A stretch of DNA of 48,892 nt, taken from Candidatus Omnitrophota bacterium (GTDB taxonomy: Bacteria > Omnitrophota > Gorgyraeia > B26-G9). This document shows positions 32,194 through 40,107 of this stretch, piece by piece (positions within the stretch are counted from its first letter, which is position 1; the number at the start of each line of letters is the position of its first letter). A program made the translations under genes and the position numbers. Under the pieces are notes generated by a model. The model had not been told where the DNA came from. It did not search any database and worked only from the letters and a program-made list of their open reading frames with translations. The stretch spans positions 1-48,892 of the forward strand of contig JACQZH010000064.1 in the NCBI GenBank assembly GCA_016213925.1. The letters are read 5' to 3'.

Positions 32194-32273
32194 AAAAAAA
32201 CAACCTCACGGATTTGCTCATCTCTAGTAACATCCGCCGAAGCACTTTCCTCTTTGTATCTTACCATCTTCAT
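32190..32273 (-). CDS. Possible 27-codon leader peptide upstream of rsmE
   Basis: A short frame starting MKMVRYKEESASADV and ending REVVFL stops at TGA that shares ATGA with the rsmE start codon, the same coupling geometry seen at rsfS/HD-GYP and pilN/pilO. Its composition (charged, few rare residues) is protein-like. No ribosome-binding site is visible before its ATG (32273) or the in-frame ATG at 32267. It could be a leader peptide, the remnant of a lost upstream gene, or chance. Confidence 0.3.
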   Translation of the reverse strand: MKMVRYKEESASADVTRDEQIREVVFL

Positions 32274-32350
32274 AATCTTGTTAACCGCGGAATATCCAGA
32301 TGCATGCTAGGGTCTTTTCGTAGGCGGATAAAATCTTTCTATAAAAAATA

Positions 32351-32383
32351 AAAAGTGGACGATAAATATTATCGTCCACTTTT
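32351..32383 (-). terminator. Perfect hairpin terminator after pilA
   Basis: A 15-base-pair perfect stem (AAAAGTGGACGATAA with TTATCGTCCACTTTT) around a 3-base loop, 26 bases after the pilin stop. On the leftward RNA the stem is followed by a further T-rich run, and the A/T flanks make it usable in both directions. It isolates the pilin transcript from the rsmE operon. Confidence 0.9.
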
Positions 32384-32408
32384 CTCAAATCAGCAAAGCA
32401 TATTAAGA

Positions 32409-32774
32409 TCACGGCCACACATGCGTAGTTAAAGCCACTTGATTCGGACATGTAACATCATCAGGACTACCTGATACCAAAACATACGGATCCTTTGTTA
32501 CTCCTGTCTCATTCGGACATGTCGGTGCGCTTGTCACATATCCCCAAGTAACTAAATCAGCCGGAGAAAAAGTACCCCAAGCAATAGTACTATCATTCAT
32601 TCTGGTTTCATATGTTGCTATAGCTGACGCTAACCCGCGCTGATTTGCCAAACAAACCTTAGCATTGGCATCTTCACGGATATCGCTAAAACGCGGCAGA
32701 ATCAAAGCCACAAGAATACCGAGAATCGCGATAACAATCAAAAGCTCAATCAACGTAAACGCTTTTCTATTCAT
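32409..32774 (-). CDS. pilA: Type IV pilin (major pilin PilA-like)
   Basis: 121 residues with a short 5-residue leader and the prepilin signature KA/FTLIELLIVIAILGIL: cleavage after A5, F6 becomes +1 and E10 the +5 Glu. The -1 residue is Ala instead of the usual Gly, which prepilin peptidases accept less well. A long hydrophobic helix (6-28) is followed by a small head with cysteines C41, C86 and C109; C86 and C109 could frame a disulfide-bonded loop. GGGGGTGA gives a strong ribosome site 6 bases before the ATG. Expression should depend on the upstream sigma-54 promoter and PilR, and a perfect hairpin terminates the transcript. A GspG-type pseudopilin is the alternative reading. Confidence 0.85.
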   Translation of the reverse strand: MNRKAFTLIELLIVIAILGILVALILPRFSDIREDANAKVCLANQRGLASAIATYETRMNDSTIAWGTFSPADLVTWGYVTSAPTCPNETGVTKDPYVLVSGSPDDVTCPNQVALTTHVWP

Positions 32775-32794
32775 GTTACTTCACCCCCTCTTTT

Positions 32795-33046
32795 TTAGGT
32801 TCTATTTAAATTATTTAAACAATTATATCTTAAACCGGCAGTTTTCTTCTGTTCTAAAAAACAACCAAGGATATTCGCTCCGTATTGCAAAAGGGTAAGT
32901 TTATTCATTGTAAGAGCCTCCATACCCAAAACACCATCCTTGTTTTGCCGGATTCCACGGATAGTTAAAACTAAAAACAACCACTGCTCTGCTTTTTTCA
33001 GTATAATCCTTAATCTGGGCGATTTTTGAAGCTTTTTTACTTTCAC
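32795..33046 (-). CDS. Small ORF between the sigma-54 promoter and pilA
   Basis: 83-codon frame starting at GTG (33046) with AAGGAG 7 bases upstream, ending 20 bases before the pilA ATG. It has a basic N-terminus (MKVKKLQKSPRLRIILKK), a hydrophobic patch WLFLVLTI and two Cys near the C-terminus; no family is recognised. Because the only convincing promoter for pilA lies upstream of it, it would be the first gene on the pilin transcript. Another frame here (32901-33050) also looks protein-like but has no start codon. The region may instead be a long pilA leader RNA. Confidence 0.4.
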   Translation of the reverse strand: MKVKKLQKSPRLRIILKKAEQWLFLVLTIRGIRQNKDGVLGMEALTMNKLTLLQYGANILGCFLEQKKTAGLRYNCLNNLNRT

Positions 33047-33114
33047 CGTACTACTCCTTTTTATATATCAACTAATCAATTTTGTCAAGCACGATTTACT
33101 TCCAAGTGATTTTT

Positions 33115-33130
33115 AGCAATTATCATGCCA
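33115..33130 (-). promoter_or_regulatory. rpoN site: Sigma-54 (-24/-12) promoter for the pilin transcription unit
   Basis: Leftward TGGCAT-GATAA-TTGCT matches the published sigma-54 consensus TGGCAYRNNNNTTGCW at every fixed position, with exactly 10 bases between the -24 GG (33129-33128) and the -12 GC (33117-33116). The expected start is near 33104, 58 bases before the small GTG ORF and 330 before pilA. An NtrC-type activator (PilR) and its kinase are encoded 1.3 kb upstream. Confidence 0.85.
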
Positions 33131-33164
33131 GATTTTTTATTTCTTTTCCCTCGATAAGCCCTGT

Positions 33165-33218
33165 TCAATAACCTTGTATTGAGTAAAACATTTCACATAT
33201 TTTCCGAAAAATGTGTAA
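33165..33218 (-). promoter_or_regulatory. Two candidate enhancer dyads for PilR
   Basis: TCAATA-accttg-TATTGA (33165-33182) is a perfect dyad; TTTCACAT with ATGTGTAA (33191-33198 / 33211-33218) is a 7-of-8 dyad with 12 bases between arms. Their centres are 31 bases apart, close to three helical turns, and lie about 70 and 100 bases before the predicted sigma-54 transcript start, the normal range for NtrC-family enhancers. They have different sequences, so they may bind different proteins. Confidence 0.5.
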
Positions 33219-33237
33219 GAATTTGCCCAAATACAGC

Positions 33238-34452
33238 CTAACGAAACACTTTTACCAGATTAAACATCGGTAAAAATAAAGATAAAGCGATAATACCGAC
33301 CACACCGCCGATAAAAACCAATAATACTGGCTCAATTATAGAACTAAGCCTTTTTACTGAGCTGTTAACCTCACTATCATAAAAATCCGCAATCTTATTT
33401 AGAATTGAATCAAGAGTGCCTGATTCCTCTCCCACTGAAACCATATGCCCAACCATCGGCGGAAAAATCTTGTTATTACGCAAGGGATTGGACATGCTTT
33501 CTCCGCGATTAACATTATCCGCGATATTAGCAACGATTTTTGAGATCGCTGAATTACCTACAGTTGTTTCTACTATACGCAGGGATTGCAATATCGGAAC
33601 ACCGCTGTTAATAAGCGTCCCCAGTGTCCTGGCAAACCGGGAAATAGAAGCCTTCTTTATAATATCTCCAAAAATAGGAATATTTAGAGCCATCAAATCA
33701 GTATTATATTTTCCTACCGGAGTCTTGCGGTAGCGGATAAACATTACAATAGCGCTAACTACAGAAATAACAATAACAGGCCATCTTGTCCTTATCAAAA
33801 AACTGATTTTCAGCATGATCTTTGTCGGTAAAGGCAAAGGCACATTCATACTGCTGAACAAACTCTCGAATTTAGGAAACACTCCCACTACCAGGAATAT
33901 CACCACGCCAAGCGCTACAGTTACAATCAATACCGGATAAGTCAATGCGGTTTTTACATTTGAACTTACCTCTTCAGCCTGCTCGGCAAAAACAGCCAGC
34001 CGCCTCAAAATTTCCTCTAAAGCGCCGCCCATTTCACCGGCATTGATCATATTTACGAATAGTTCGGAAAATACTTTGGGATGTTTTTCCAATGCCGAAG
34101 AAAACGATGCGCCGGTTTCGACTTCGTCTCTGACTTTAGTGATAATTTCCTGCAGTTTTTTATTTTCGATTTGCTGGCTAAGCACATTCAAGCTCGTAAC
34201 CAGCGTTAACCCGGAACCAATCATTGTAGCCAGCTGATTATTAAAAATAACAAGGTCCTTGGTAGAAACCCTTTTAAATTGCTCGAAGAGATCCCCTTCC
34301 AAAGAGCTTTTTTTTTGTTCTTCCTTTACAGTAACAACAAAATATCCCATTGCCCTAAGCTTACCGGCAACAATAGTACGGTTCGCAGCTTCTAATGTAC
34401 CGCTAATCATTTTCCCTGCAGCATCCCGGGCTTTATAGTAAAAAGACGGCAT
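33238..34452 (-). CDS. pilC: Type IV pilus inner-membrane platform protein PilC (GspF family)
   Basis: 404 residues: two repeats of the T2SS-F domain (about 70-190 and 270-395) with membrane helices near 170-192, 220-240 and 375-397. N-terminal phrase YYKARDAAGKMISGTLEA and the segments VNMINAGEMGGALEEIL and MVSVGEESGTLDSILNKIADFY are diagnostic. It transmits PilB/PilT rotation to the growing fibre. GAGGA lies before the ATG; the gene starts 1 base after pilR. Confidence 0.93.
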   Translation of the reverse strand: MPSFYYKARDAAGKMISGTLEAANRTIVAGKLRAMGYFVVTVKEEQKKSSLEGDLFEQFKRVSTKDLVIFNNQLATMIGSGLTLVTSLNVLSQQIENKKLQEIITKVRDEVETGASFSSALEKHPKVFSELFVNMINAGEMGGALEEILRRLAVFAEQAEEVSSNVKTALTYPVLIVTVALGVVIFLVVGVFPKFESLFSSMNVPLPLPTKIMLKISFLIRTRWPVIVISVVSAIVMFIRYRKTPVGKYNTDLMALNIPIFGDIIKKASISRFARTLGTLINSGVPILQSLRIVETTVGNSAISKIVANIADNVNRGESMSNPLRNNKIFPPMVGHMVSVGEESGTLDSILNKIADFYDSEVNSSVKRLSSIIEPVLLVFIGGVVGIIALSLFLPMFNLVKVFR

Positions 34453-34453
34453 T

Positions 34454-35848
34454 TTATTCCTCTTCTTCTTTTAATAATCCATACTGTTTCATTTTATTAA
34501 ACAGGCTTTTCCTGCTTATTTTCAGCAGTTGAGCTGTTTCCGTACGGCTCCAGTTTGTCCGGTTCAAAGCCTTAAGAATAATCTGTTTTTCCACATTATC
34601 AATAACTTCTTTAACCGTATCTAATAAAGGCTTTGTAAAATCAACCGCTTCAGTATCAACTTTTATATCAGTATCAAGGCATTGAATATAGAAAGGCAAA
34701 TCAGCTTTGTTAATAATATCTTTTTCCGAAAGAACAATCGCTCTTTGCAGCACGTTTTCCAGCTCCCGGACATTGCCAGGCCATTTATATTTCATAAGCA
34801 GTTCCATGGCTTCAAGGGCAATATGCTTTATGGTTTTATGCAATTGGTGGTTGAATTTATTCATGAAATACTCAAAAAGCAGCGGGATATCTTCCCGTCT
34901 TTGGCGCAATGCCGGCAATTGAATAGAAACCACATTTATCCGGTAATACAAATCCTCGCGGAATTCCCCGTCTTTGACACAGCGTATCAGATCCTTATTA
35001 GTTGCCGCTATAATCCGGACATTCACGCTAATCGGCTTATTTGAACCAACGCGTTCAAATTCCCTTTCCTGAATCACGCGCAGGACCTTTGCCTGAGTAG
35101 ATAGACTCATATCACCGATTTCATCCAAAAAAATTGTCCCTTTATCAGCTGCTTCAAACCTGCCGATTTTCTGTAAACTCGCGTCAGTAAACGCCCCTTT
35201 TTCATGGCCGAAAAGCTCGCTTTCCAATACTCCTTCCGGTATAGCTGCGCAATTAATTTTAACAAAAGGGTGATCCTTCCTGCTGCTGTTATAATGAATC
35301 GCCCTTGCCGCTAATTCCTTTCCAGTGCCGCTTTCCCCCTGAATAAGAACAGTAATATCAGTATCAGTAACTTTTTTTATTATTTCCAGGACCTCAAGCA
35401 TTTTACCGGAATTGCCGATAATCTCCTTATACCCCATTTGCTGGTCAAGCTTTTTCCGCAGCGCCTTATTCTCCTGATAAAGCCGGTTGCATTCAAAAGC
35501 GCGGCGGATAATCATGCGCAGCTCATCCACATCAAAAGGTTTTGTAAAATAATCGAATGCTCCTTTCTTTATAGCTTCAACCGCTATTTTCTGTGCTCCA
35601 TAGGCGGTAATAATCACAACCAGCTGCTCGGGGTTTATCTGTTTCATTCTCGAAAGAACCTCAAAGCCGTCCATCCCCGGCATCTTAATGTCCAAAGTAA
35701 TCACATCAAAATGTTCCTTAGCGTATATAGAAAGCGCTTCTTCTCCGTTTGAAGCTAATTTAACCTCATAACCTTCTTTCTTCAGCGCTTCTTCAAGCAG
35801 AAAACGAAAACTCTGATCATCATCAACTACTAAAATTCTTGACGCCAT
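34454..35848 (-). CDS. pilR: NtrC-family sigma-54 response regulator (PilR-like)
   Basis: 464 residues. Receiver domain (1-120, phospho-acceptor D53 in TLDIKMPGMDG), AAA+ domain (about 142-380, Walker A GESGTGKE at 171-178, Walker B FLDEIGD) and a Fis-type helix-turn-helix (about 425-460). The sigma-54-contact loop reads GAFTDA at 218-223 in place of GAFTGA. It lies 2 bases from the sensor kinase gene and 1 base from pilC, inside the pilus operon, and the only sigma-54 promoter found in the window is the one before pilA. Together these make it the likely activator of the pilin gene. Confidence 0.9.
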   Translation of the reverse strand: MASRILVVDDDQSFRFLLEEALKKEGYEVKLASNGEEALSIYAKEHFDVITLDIKMPGMDGFEVLSRMKQINPEQLVVIITAYGAQKIAVEAIKKGAFDYFTKPFDVDELRMIIRRAFECNRLYQENKALRKKLDQQMGYKEIIGNSGKMLEVLEIIKKVTDTDITVLIQGESGTGKELAARAIHYNSSRKDHPFVKINCAAIPEGVLESELFGHEKGAFTDASLQKIGRFEAADKGTIFLDEIGDMSLSTQAKVLRVIQEREFERVGSNKPISVNVRIIAATNKDLIRCVKDGEFREDLYYRINVVSIQLPALRQRREDIPLLFEYFMNKFNHQLHKTIKHIALEAMELLMKYKWPGNVRELENVLQRAIVLSEKDIINKADLPFYIQCLDTDIKVDTEAVDFTKPLLDTVKEVIDNVEKQIILKALNRTNWSRTETAQLLKISRKSLFNKMKQYGLLKEEEE

Positions 35849-35850
35849 TA

Positions 35851-37296
35851 TTAATCCTTATCCTTGGTTACAGGTAAATAGATAATAAAACTTGTCCCTG
35901 TTCCGGCCTCGCTTTTAACATCAATCTTTCCGTTATGGCTTGAAATGATCTGATGCGTTATAGTAAGCCCCAAGCCAGTACCGCCTTCCCGCGCCGTGAA
36001 AAACGGATCAAATATTTTACTTAATATTTCAGCAGGTATGCCGCAGCCTGTATCCTGAAAGATTACGCAGATCATTTTATTATTGCTTGCCAACACAGTA
36101 CCAATATTTAAAGTTCCGCCGTTTCCCATAGCCGCAAAAGCGTTAATAATAATATTCAAGAACGCCTGCTGCAGTTTTTTCGCGTCCGCCAACACCATTG
36201 GCAGATCTTTTAGATATTTTTTTACTATCTTAATATCAACATTTTTAGTATCGTGCGTAGCCAGCAGTAATGTCTGCTCAATAACTTCGTTAATATTAAG
36301 CAGTTCAAGATTCGCTTCAAGTTCTGAATTTTCCGGCCGGGCAAAACTTAGAAGCTCCTCAACAACCTTATTTAAACGGTCAACTTCTTTAACAATCACA
36401 TCAGTATATGATTTCTTCCGGTCATCTTCTTTGAGATCTTCCTGCAAAAGCTGTACCAATCCTTTAACCGATCCCAAAGGGTTGCGGATTTCATGAGCGA
36501 TTCCCGCTGCTAAGCTGCCCACAGCAGCTAGCCGGTCAGCGCGCCTCATTTGCTCTTCCAAATGCTTGATATGCCCCAGATCTTTAAAAGTTACGACAAT
36601 CCCTAATAGCGTATTCTTCTTATCTCGCAAAAGCGATGTTGTAATCCCTATGGGAATTTTTTTTCCATCTCTTGAATAAATAGCAATTTCCTGTGAAGAA
36701 CTAGTTTTTTTCTTTTCCAAAGTATCATAAAGAATCTGGCTGAAAACAGAATTAATTCCGCTTAAAGGAAAAGTAGAAAAAACTGATTTATTAATAACTT
36801 CTTCGCTGTCATAACCTAAAATAACTTCAGCAGAGCGGTTAAAGGTAATAATTTTCCCTTCCATACTTATGGTTATAACCCCGCCGGTCATACTTTCAAT
36901 AATATGCTCATTAAGAGAACTAACCATCGCGTTAAAAGATTTCCCCAATGCTCCGATCTCATCTTCCGAATCAATCTTTACAACACGAGTCAAATCTCCA
37001 GTAGCAATTTGCTTGGTACTAAAAGTAAGCCTTCTTATAGGCAAGGTTATTGCATACGCCAGAATTAAACCAAAGATTCCGGCTAAAACCGTTCCGATCC
37101 AAACCTGCTTAACCAGTATATCCACGACTCTTCTAAATAAATAGATATCCTTATCGTCAACAAGTTTGGTAAAATGCGCGTTGACAACATAGAAAGAAAA
37201 GATTTGAGCCCCAAAAACAAGGATTGCCATTAACAGAGGGATTGTAATCATCAGGTTGGTACTCACCCGCATTTTAAGCGAAGATGACTTAATCAT
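35851..37296 (-). CDS. pilS: Membrane sensor histidine kinase (PilS-like)
   Basis: 481 residues: two membrane helices (about 16-38 and 64-87) around a very short periplasmic loop, a HAMP domain (88-140), a PAS domain (about 135-245) and a HisKA with phospho-acceptor H268 in GIAHEIRNPLG. A HATPase domain ends the protein (DTGCGIPAE, GTGLGLTI). The small loop suggests sensing within the membrane; in Pseudomonas PilS the pilin itself is the signal. Note that its HAMP/PAS layout differs from the six-helix Pseudomonas PilS, so the name follows synteny. AGGA lies 8 bases before the ATG; it is 5 bases after pilB. Confidence 0.86.
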   Translation of the reverse strand: MIKSSSLKMRVSTNLMITIPLLMAILVFGAQIFSFYVVNAHFTKLVDDKDIYLFRRVVDILVKQVWIGTVLAGIFGLILAYAITLPIRRLTFSTKQIATGDLTRVVKIDSEDEIGALGKSFNAMVSSLNEHIIESMTGGVITISMEGKIITFNRSAEVILGYDSEEVINKSVFSTFPLSGINSVFSQILYDTLEKKKTSSSQEIAIYSRDGKKIPIGITTSLLRDKKNTLLGIVVTFKDLGHIKHLEEQMRRADRLAAVGSLAAGIAHEIRNPLGSVKGLVQLLQEDLKEDDRKKSYTDVIVKEVDRLNKVVEELLSFARPENSELEANLELLNINEVIEQTLLLATHDTKNVDIKIVKKYLKDLPMVLADAKKLQQAFLNIIINAFAAMGNGGTLNIGTVLASNNKMICVIFQDTGCGIPAEILSKIFDPFFTAREGGTGLGLTITHQIISSHNGKIDVKSEAGTGTSFIIYLPVTKDKD

Positions 37297-37301
37297 AGAG
37301 C

Positions 37302-39020
37302 TTATCCTTTCGCTTCTTCAGCAGTCGCCCTGAATACTTCTTCAACCGTTGTAAGCCCGTTATAGACTTTTTCTAGTCCATCTTCCCGAAGAGTTTTCAT
37401 GCCGTGCTTCCTTGCCTCTTTAGTCAAATCAGATGTAGAAACATGCTTTAATATCAACTCCCTTAAAACATCATTTATAACCATTAATTCATATATACCT
37501 ATTCTTCCTCGGTACCCGGAGTTTTTGCATTTAGTACAGCCTTTACCGCGGAAAAATCTGCGTATTTTTCCGGTAATACCTTCTAAATTTAATGCATCTA
37601 TAACATCTGCAGCAGGAGCATATTCTTCCTTACAATCTGTACAAATCGTCCGGATCAAACGCTGCGCCAGTATGCCTGTTACTGCCGAAGCAACTAAAAA
37701 AGCATCTACATTCATATCGATTAAACGTGAAACTGTTGAAGGCGCTGTATTGGTATGGATCGTACTTAAAACAAGGTGTCCGGTCAGGGCAGATTGAATA
37801 GCAATTTCAGCAGTTTCCAGGTCACGAATTTCTCCGATCATTATCACATTCGGGTCCTGGCGCAAGAAACTGCGCAAGCCTGTGGCAAAAGTCAATCCGG
37901 CGCGCGGATTTACCTGTACCTGATTAATCATCTTGAGCCGGTATTCAACCGGATCTTCCACCGTAAGGATATTTTTTTCTATGGTATTTATAGTATTCAA
38001 AGCTGAATAAAGCGTTGTTGTCTTTCCGCTTGAAGTAGGCCCGGTTACCAAAATCATTCCGTATGGCCTATGTATAAGTTCTTCGAACTGTTTAAGATTA
38101 ACCGGAAGAAATCCCAGTTTATCAAGCGGAATAAGCAGCATTGCTTTATCCAATACGCGCATGACAATTTTTTCTCCTAAAACCGTAGGTAATGTCGATA
38201 CACGCAAATCAATATCCGTATCCCCAACAGTAAAACGAAACCGTCCATCCTGAGGAATCCTTTTCTCCGAAATATCAAGGCCGGCCAAAACTTTAATACG
38301 TGAAACCATGGGCAACAACAACTCTTTTGAATAAGTTCCCAGCTCACGCAAAAAACCGTCGACACGGCAGCGGACCCTTATTTCTCCTTCATCCGGTTCG
38401 ATATGTATATCCGTCGCTCTTTCTTTAAAAGCTGAACTCACAATAGTATCTACCAGCTGCACAACCTCATTTCCTTCAACAGCAGAAGCAGATTCTTTGG
38501 AAGGTTCGGACTGGGCAGCCCGGCTATAAGCGTCTGTCGATTTAACTGCCGGTTGTTCAGGCCTGCTTTCAGCCGCGCCTTCTCTATAATATTTTTCCAG
38601 CACATGAAATAATGCTGACCGCGAACAAATAACCGGCTCAATCCGGCAGTTTGTTATTTTTTGTATTTCGTCAATAGCAAAAACATTCAGCGGATCAGCC
38701 ATTGCTATTGTTAAATTATTACCGACTTTTTCTAAAGCCACTAACTCATAACGACGGGCGATATTTTCCGGGATAAGTTTAACAACCGCAGGCTTAAGTC
38801 CGTAGCTATTCAAATCAATATGCGCAAGGCCAAGCTGTTGAGCCAAAACAACGATAAGATCCTCTTCTTTTAAAAACCCAAGCTCAATTAATGTCTGTCC
38901 AAGCCGCGATCCCGCTCTCCTTTGCTCCTCAAGGGCTTTTTGGATCTGTTCAATAGATACTACTCCTTTTTCAACAAGATACTCACCCCAAAGTTTTTTT
39001 TTGCCCTTATCAGCTGCCAT
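37302..39020 (-). CDS. pilB: Type IV pilus extension ATPase PilB
   Basis: 572-residue GspE/PilB ATPase. The MshEN/GspE-II N-terminal domain (about 1-145), which in relatives binds cyclic di-GMP, contains LGQTLIELGFLKEEDL and the LIPENIARRYELVAL stretch. A variable linker (145-185) leads to the ATPase with Walker A GPTSSGKT at 327-334, the Asp box GEIRDLETAEIA and the His box STIHTN. Two CxxC pairs (CTDC, CTKC) bind zinc near the C-terminus. It drives pilus growth. It overlaps the end of pilT by 11 bases. Confidence 0.94.
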   Translation of the reverse strand: MAADKGKKKLWGEYLVEKGVVSIEQIQKALEEQRRAGSRLGQTLIELGFLKEEDLIVVLAQQLGLAHIDLNSYGLKPAVVKLIPENIARRYELVALEKVGNNLTIAMADPLNVFAIDEIQKITNCRIEPVICSRSALFHVLEKYYREGAAESRPEQPAVKSTDAYSRAAQSEPSKESASAVEGNEVVQLVDTIVSSAFKERATDIHIEPDEGEIRVRCRVDGFLRELGTYSKELLLPMVSRIKVLAGLDISEKRIPQDGRFRFTVGDTDIDLRVSTLPTVLGEKIVMRVLDKAMLLIPLDKLGFLPVNLKQFEELIHRPYGMILVTGPTSSGKTTTLYSALNTINTIEKNILTVEDPVEYRLKMINQVQVNPRAGLTFATGLRSFLRQDPNVIMIGEIRDLETAEIAIQSALTGHLVLSTIHTNTAPSTVSRLIDMNVDAFLVASAVTGILAQRLIRTICTDCKEEYAPAADVIDALNLEGITGKIRRFFRGKGCTKCKNSGYRGRIGIYELMVINDVLRELILKHVSTSDLTKEARKHGMKTLREDGLEKVYNGLTTVEEVFRATAEEAKG

Positions 39021-40104
39021 TAGCTTTACTTTCCTTCAATTCTTTTAATTTATTCAATCTCCGTTTCATTCCTTCACCATCACGCGATTTAAGCAAAGCA
39101 TCTTCTTCGCTGATAACATTATTACGGAATAACTCGATCAATGCCATATCTACGCTCTGCATCCCTACTTTAGCGCCTGTTTCCAGTGATGAATAAATCT
39201 GAAAGGTCTTGCCTTCTCGGATAAGATTCCTTATCGCTGAATTAGCCAGCATAATCTCAACAACAGGAACTCGCGTCAGTTTATCTTTGCTCGGAATCAG
39301 CTGCTGGCAAACAACTCCCTGCAATGCCAGGGAAATCTGTATCCTTACCTGCTGCTGCTGATGCGGGGGGAAAACATCAATTAAATGGTCAATTGTCTGA
39401 ACCGCATCGGTAGTATGTAAAGTACCTAAAACTAAATGCCCGGTCTCCGCCGCAGTAATAGCAATGCTTATAGTTTCAAGATCCCGCATTTCTCCTACTA
39501 AAATAACATCCGGATCTTGCCTCAGCACATATTTTAAAGCCGCAGCAAAGGAAAAAGTATCAGAAGAAACCTCACGCTGCTCGATAATGCTATTTTTATG
39601 CGCATATAAATATTCAATCGGATCCTCAATGGTTATAATATGCGCTTTCCGTTCTCTATTAATTATATCGATCATTGCCGCCAGTGTCGTAGATTTTCCC
39701 GAACCTGTTGAACCAGTAACCAATACCATGCCTTTTTCTATCCGGGCTAAATCCTTGAGTACTGCCGGTAATTTTAAATCATCTATGGATTTTATTTCCG
39801 AAGCTAAACGACGGATCGCAACTCCGATACTTCCGCGCTGTTTATGCAAATTGACACGAAACCTTCCCACCCCTGCTATCCCAAAAGAAAAATCAAGCTC
39901 ATAATTCTGTTCGAATTTTTTAATCTGCTCTTCATTCAGCATTCCATAAGCAAGTTCTTTTACAGTCTGCGGCATAATCCTGCCGAACTGCTCAAGAATA
40001 AACAATTCCCCGTTAATCCGCAAAACTGGAGAACTGCCACAAACAATATGTAAATCAGAAGCATCCCTCTGTGCAGTTAACAAAAGTAATTCTTTAAGTT
40101 CCAT
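39010..40104 (-). CDS. pilT: Pilus retraction ATPase PilT
   Basis: 364 residues: an N-terminal PAS-like domain (about 1-100), Walker A GSTGSGKS at 131-138, Asp box GEMRDLETISIAI, His box GTLHTTDA and the C-terminal AIRNLIREGK motif that is the PilT hallmark needed for retraction. It starts 3 bases after the paralogous pilT2 with no clear Shine-Dalgarno, so reinitiation is likely. Confidence 0.93.
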   Translation of the reverse strand: MELKELLLLTAQRDASDLHIVCGSSPVLRINGELFILEQFGRIMPQTVKELAYGMLNEEQIKKFEQNYELDFSFGIAGVGRFRVNLHKQRGSIGVAIRRLASEIKSIDDLKLPAVLKDLARIEKGMVLVTGSTGSGKSTTLAAMIDIINRERKAHIITIEDPIEYLYAHKNSIIEQREVSSDTFSFAAALKYVLRQDPDVILVGEMRDLETISIAITAAETGHLVLGTLHTTDAVQTIDHLIDVFPPHQQQQVRIQISLALQGVVCQQLIPSKDKLTRVPVVEIMLANSAIRNLIREGKTFQIYSSLETGAKVGMQSVDMALIELFRNNVISEEDALLKSRDGEGMKRRLNKLKELKESKANGS

Positions 40105-40107
40105 AGG

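Noticed and set aside
32901-33050. Alternative reading frame upstream of pilA with a protein-like C-terminus rich in aromatic residues and Gly
   Set aside because: It has no ATG, GTG or TTG near its beginning and a stop codon directly before; the overlapping GTG frame has the ribosome site, so this was not listed as a gene.
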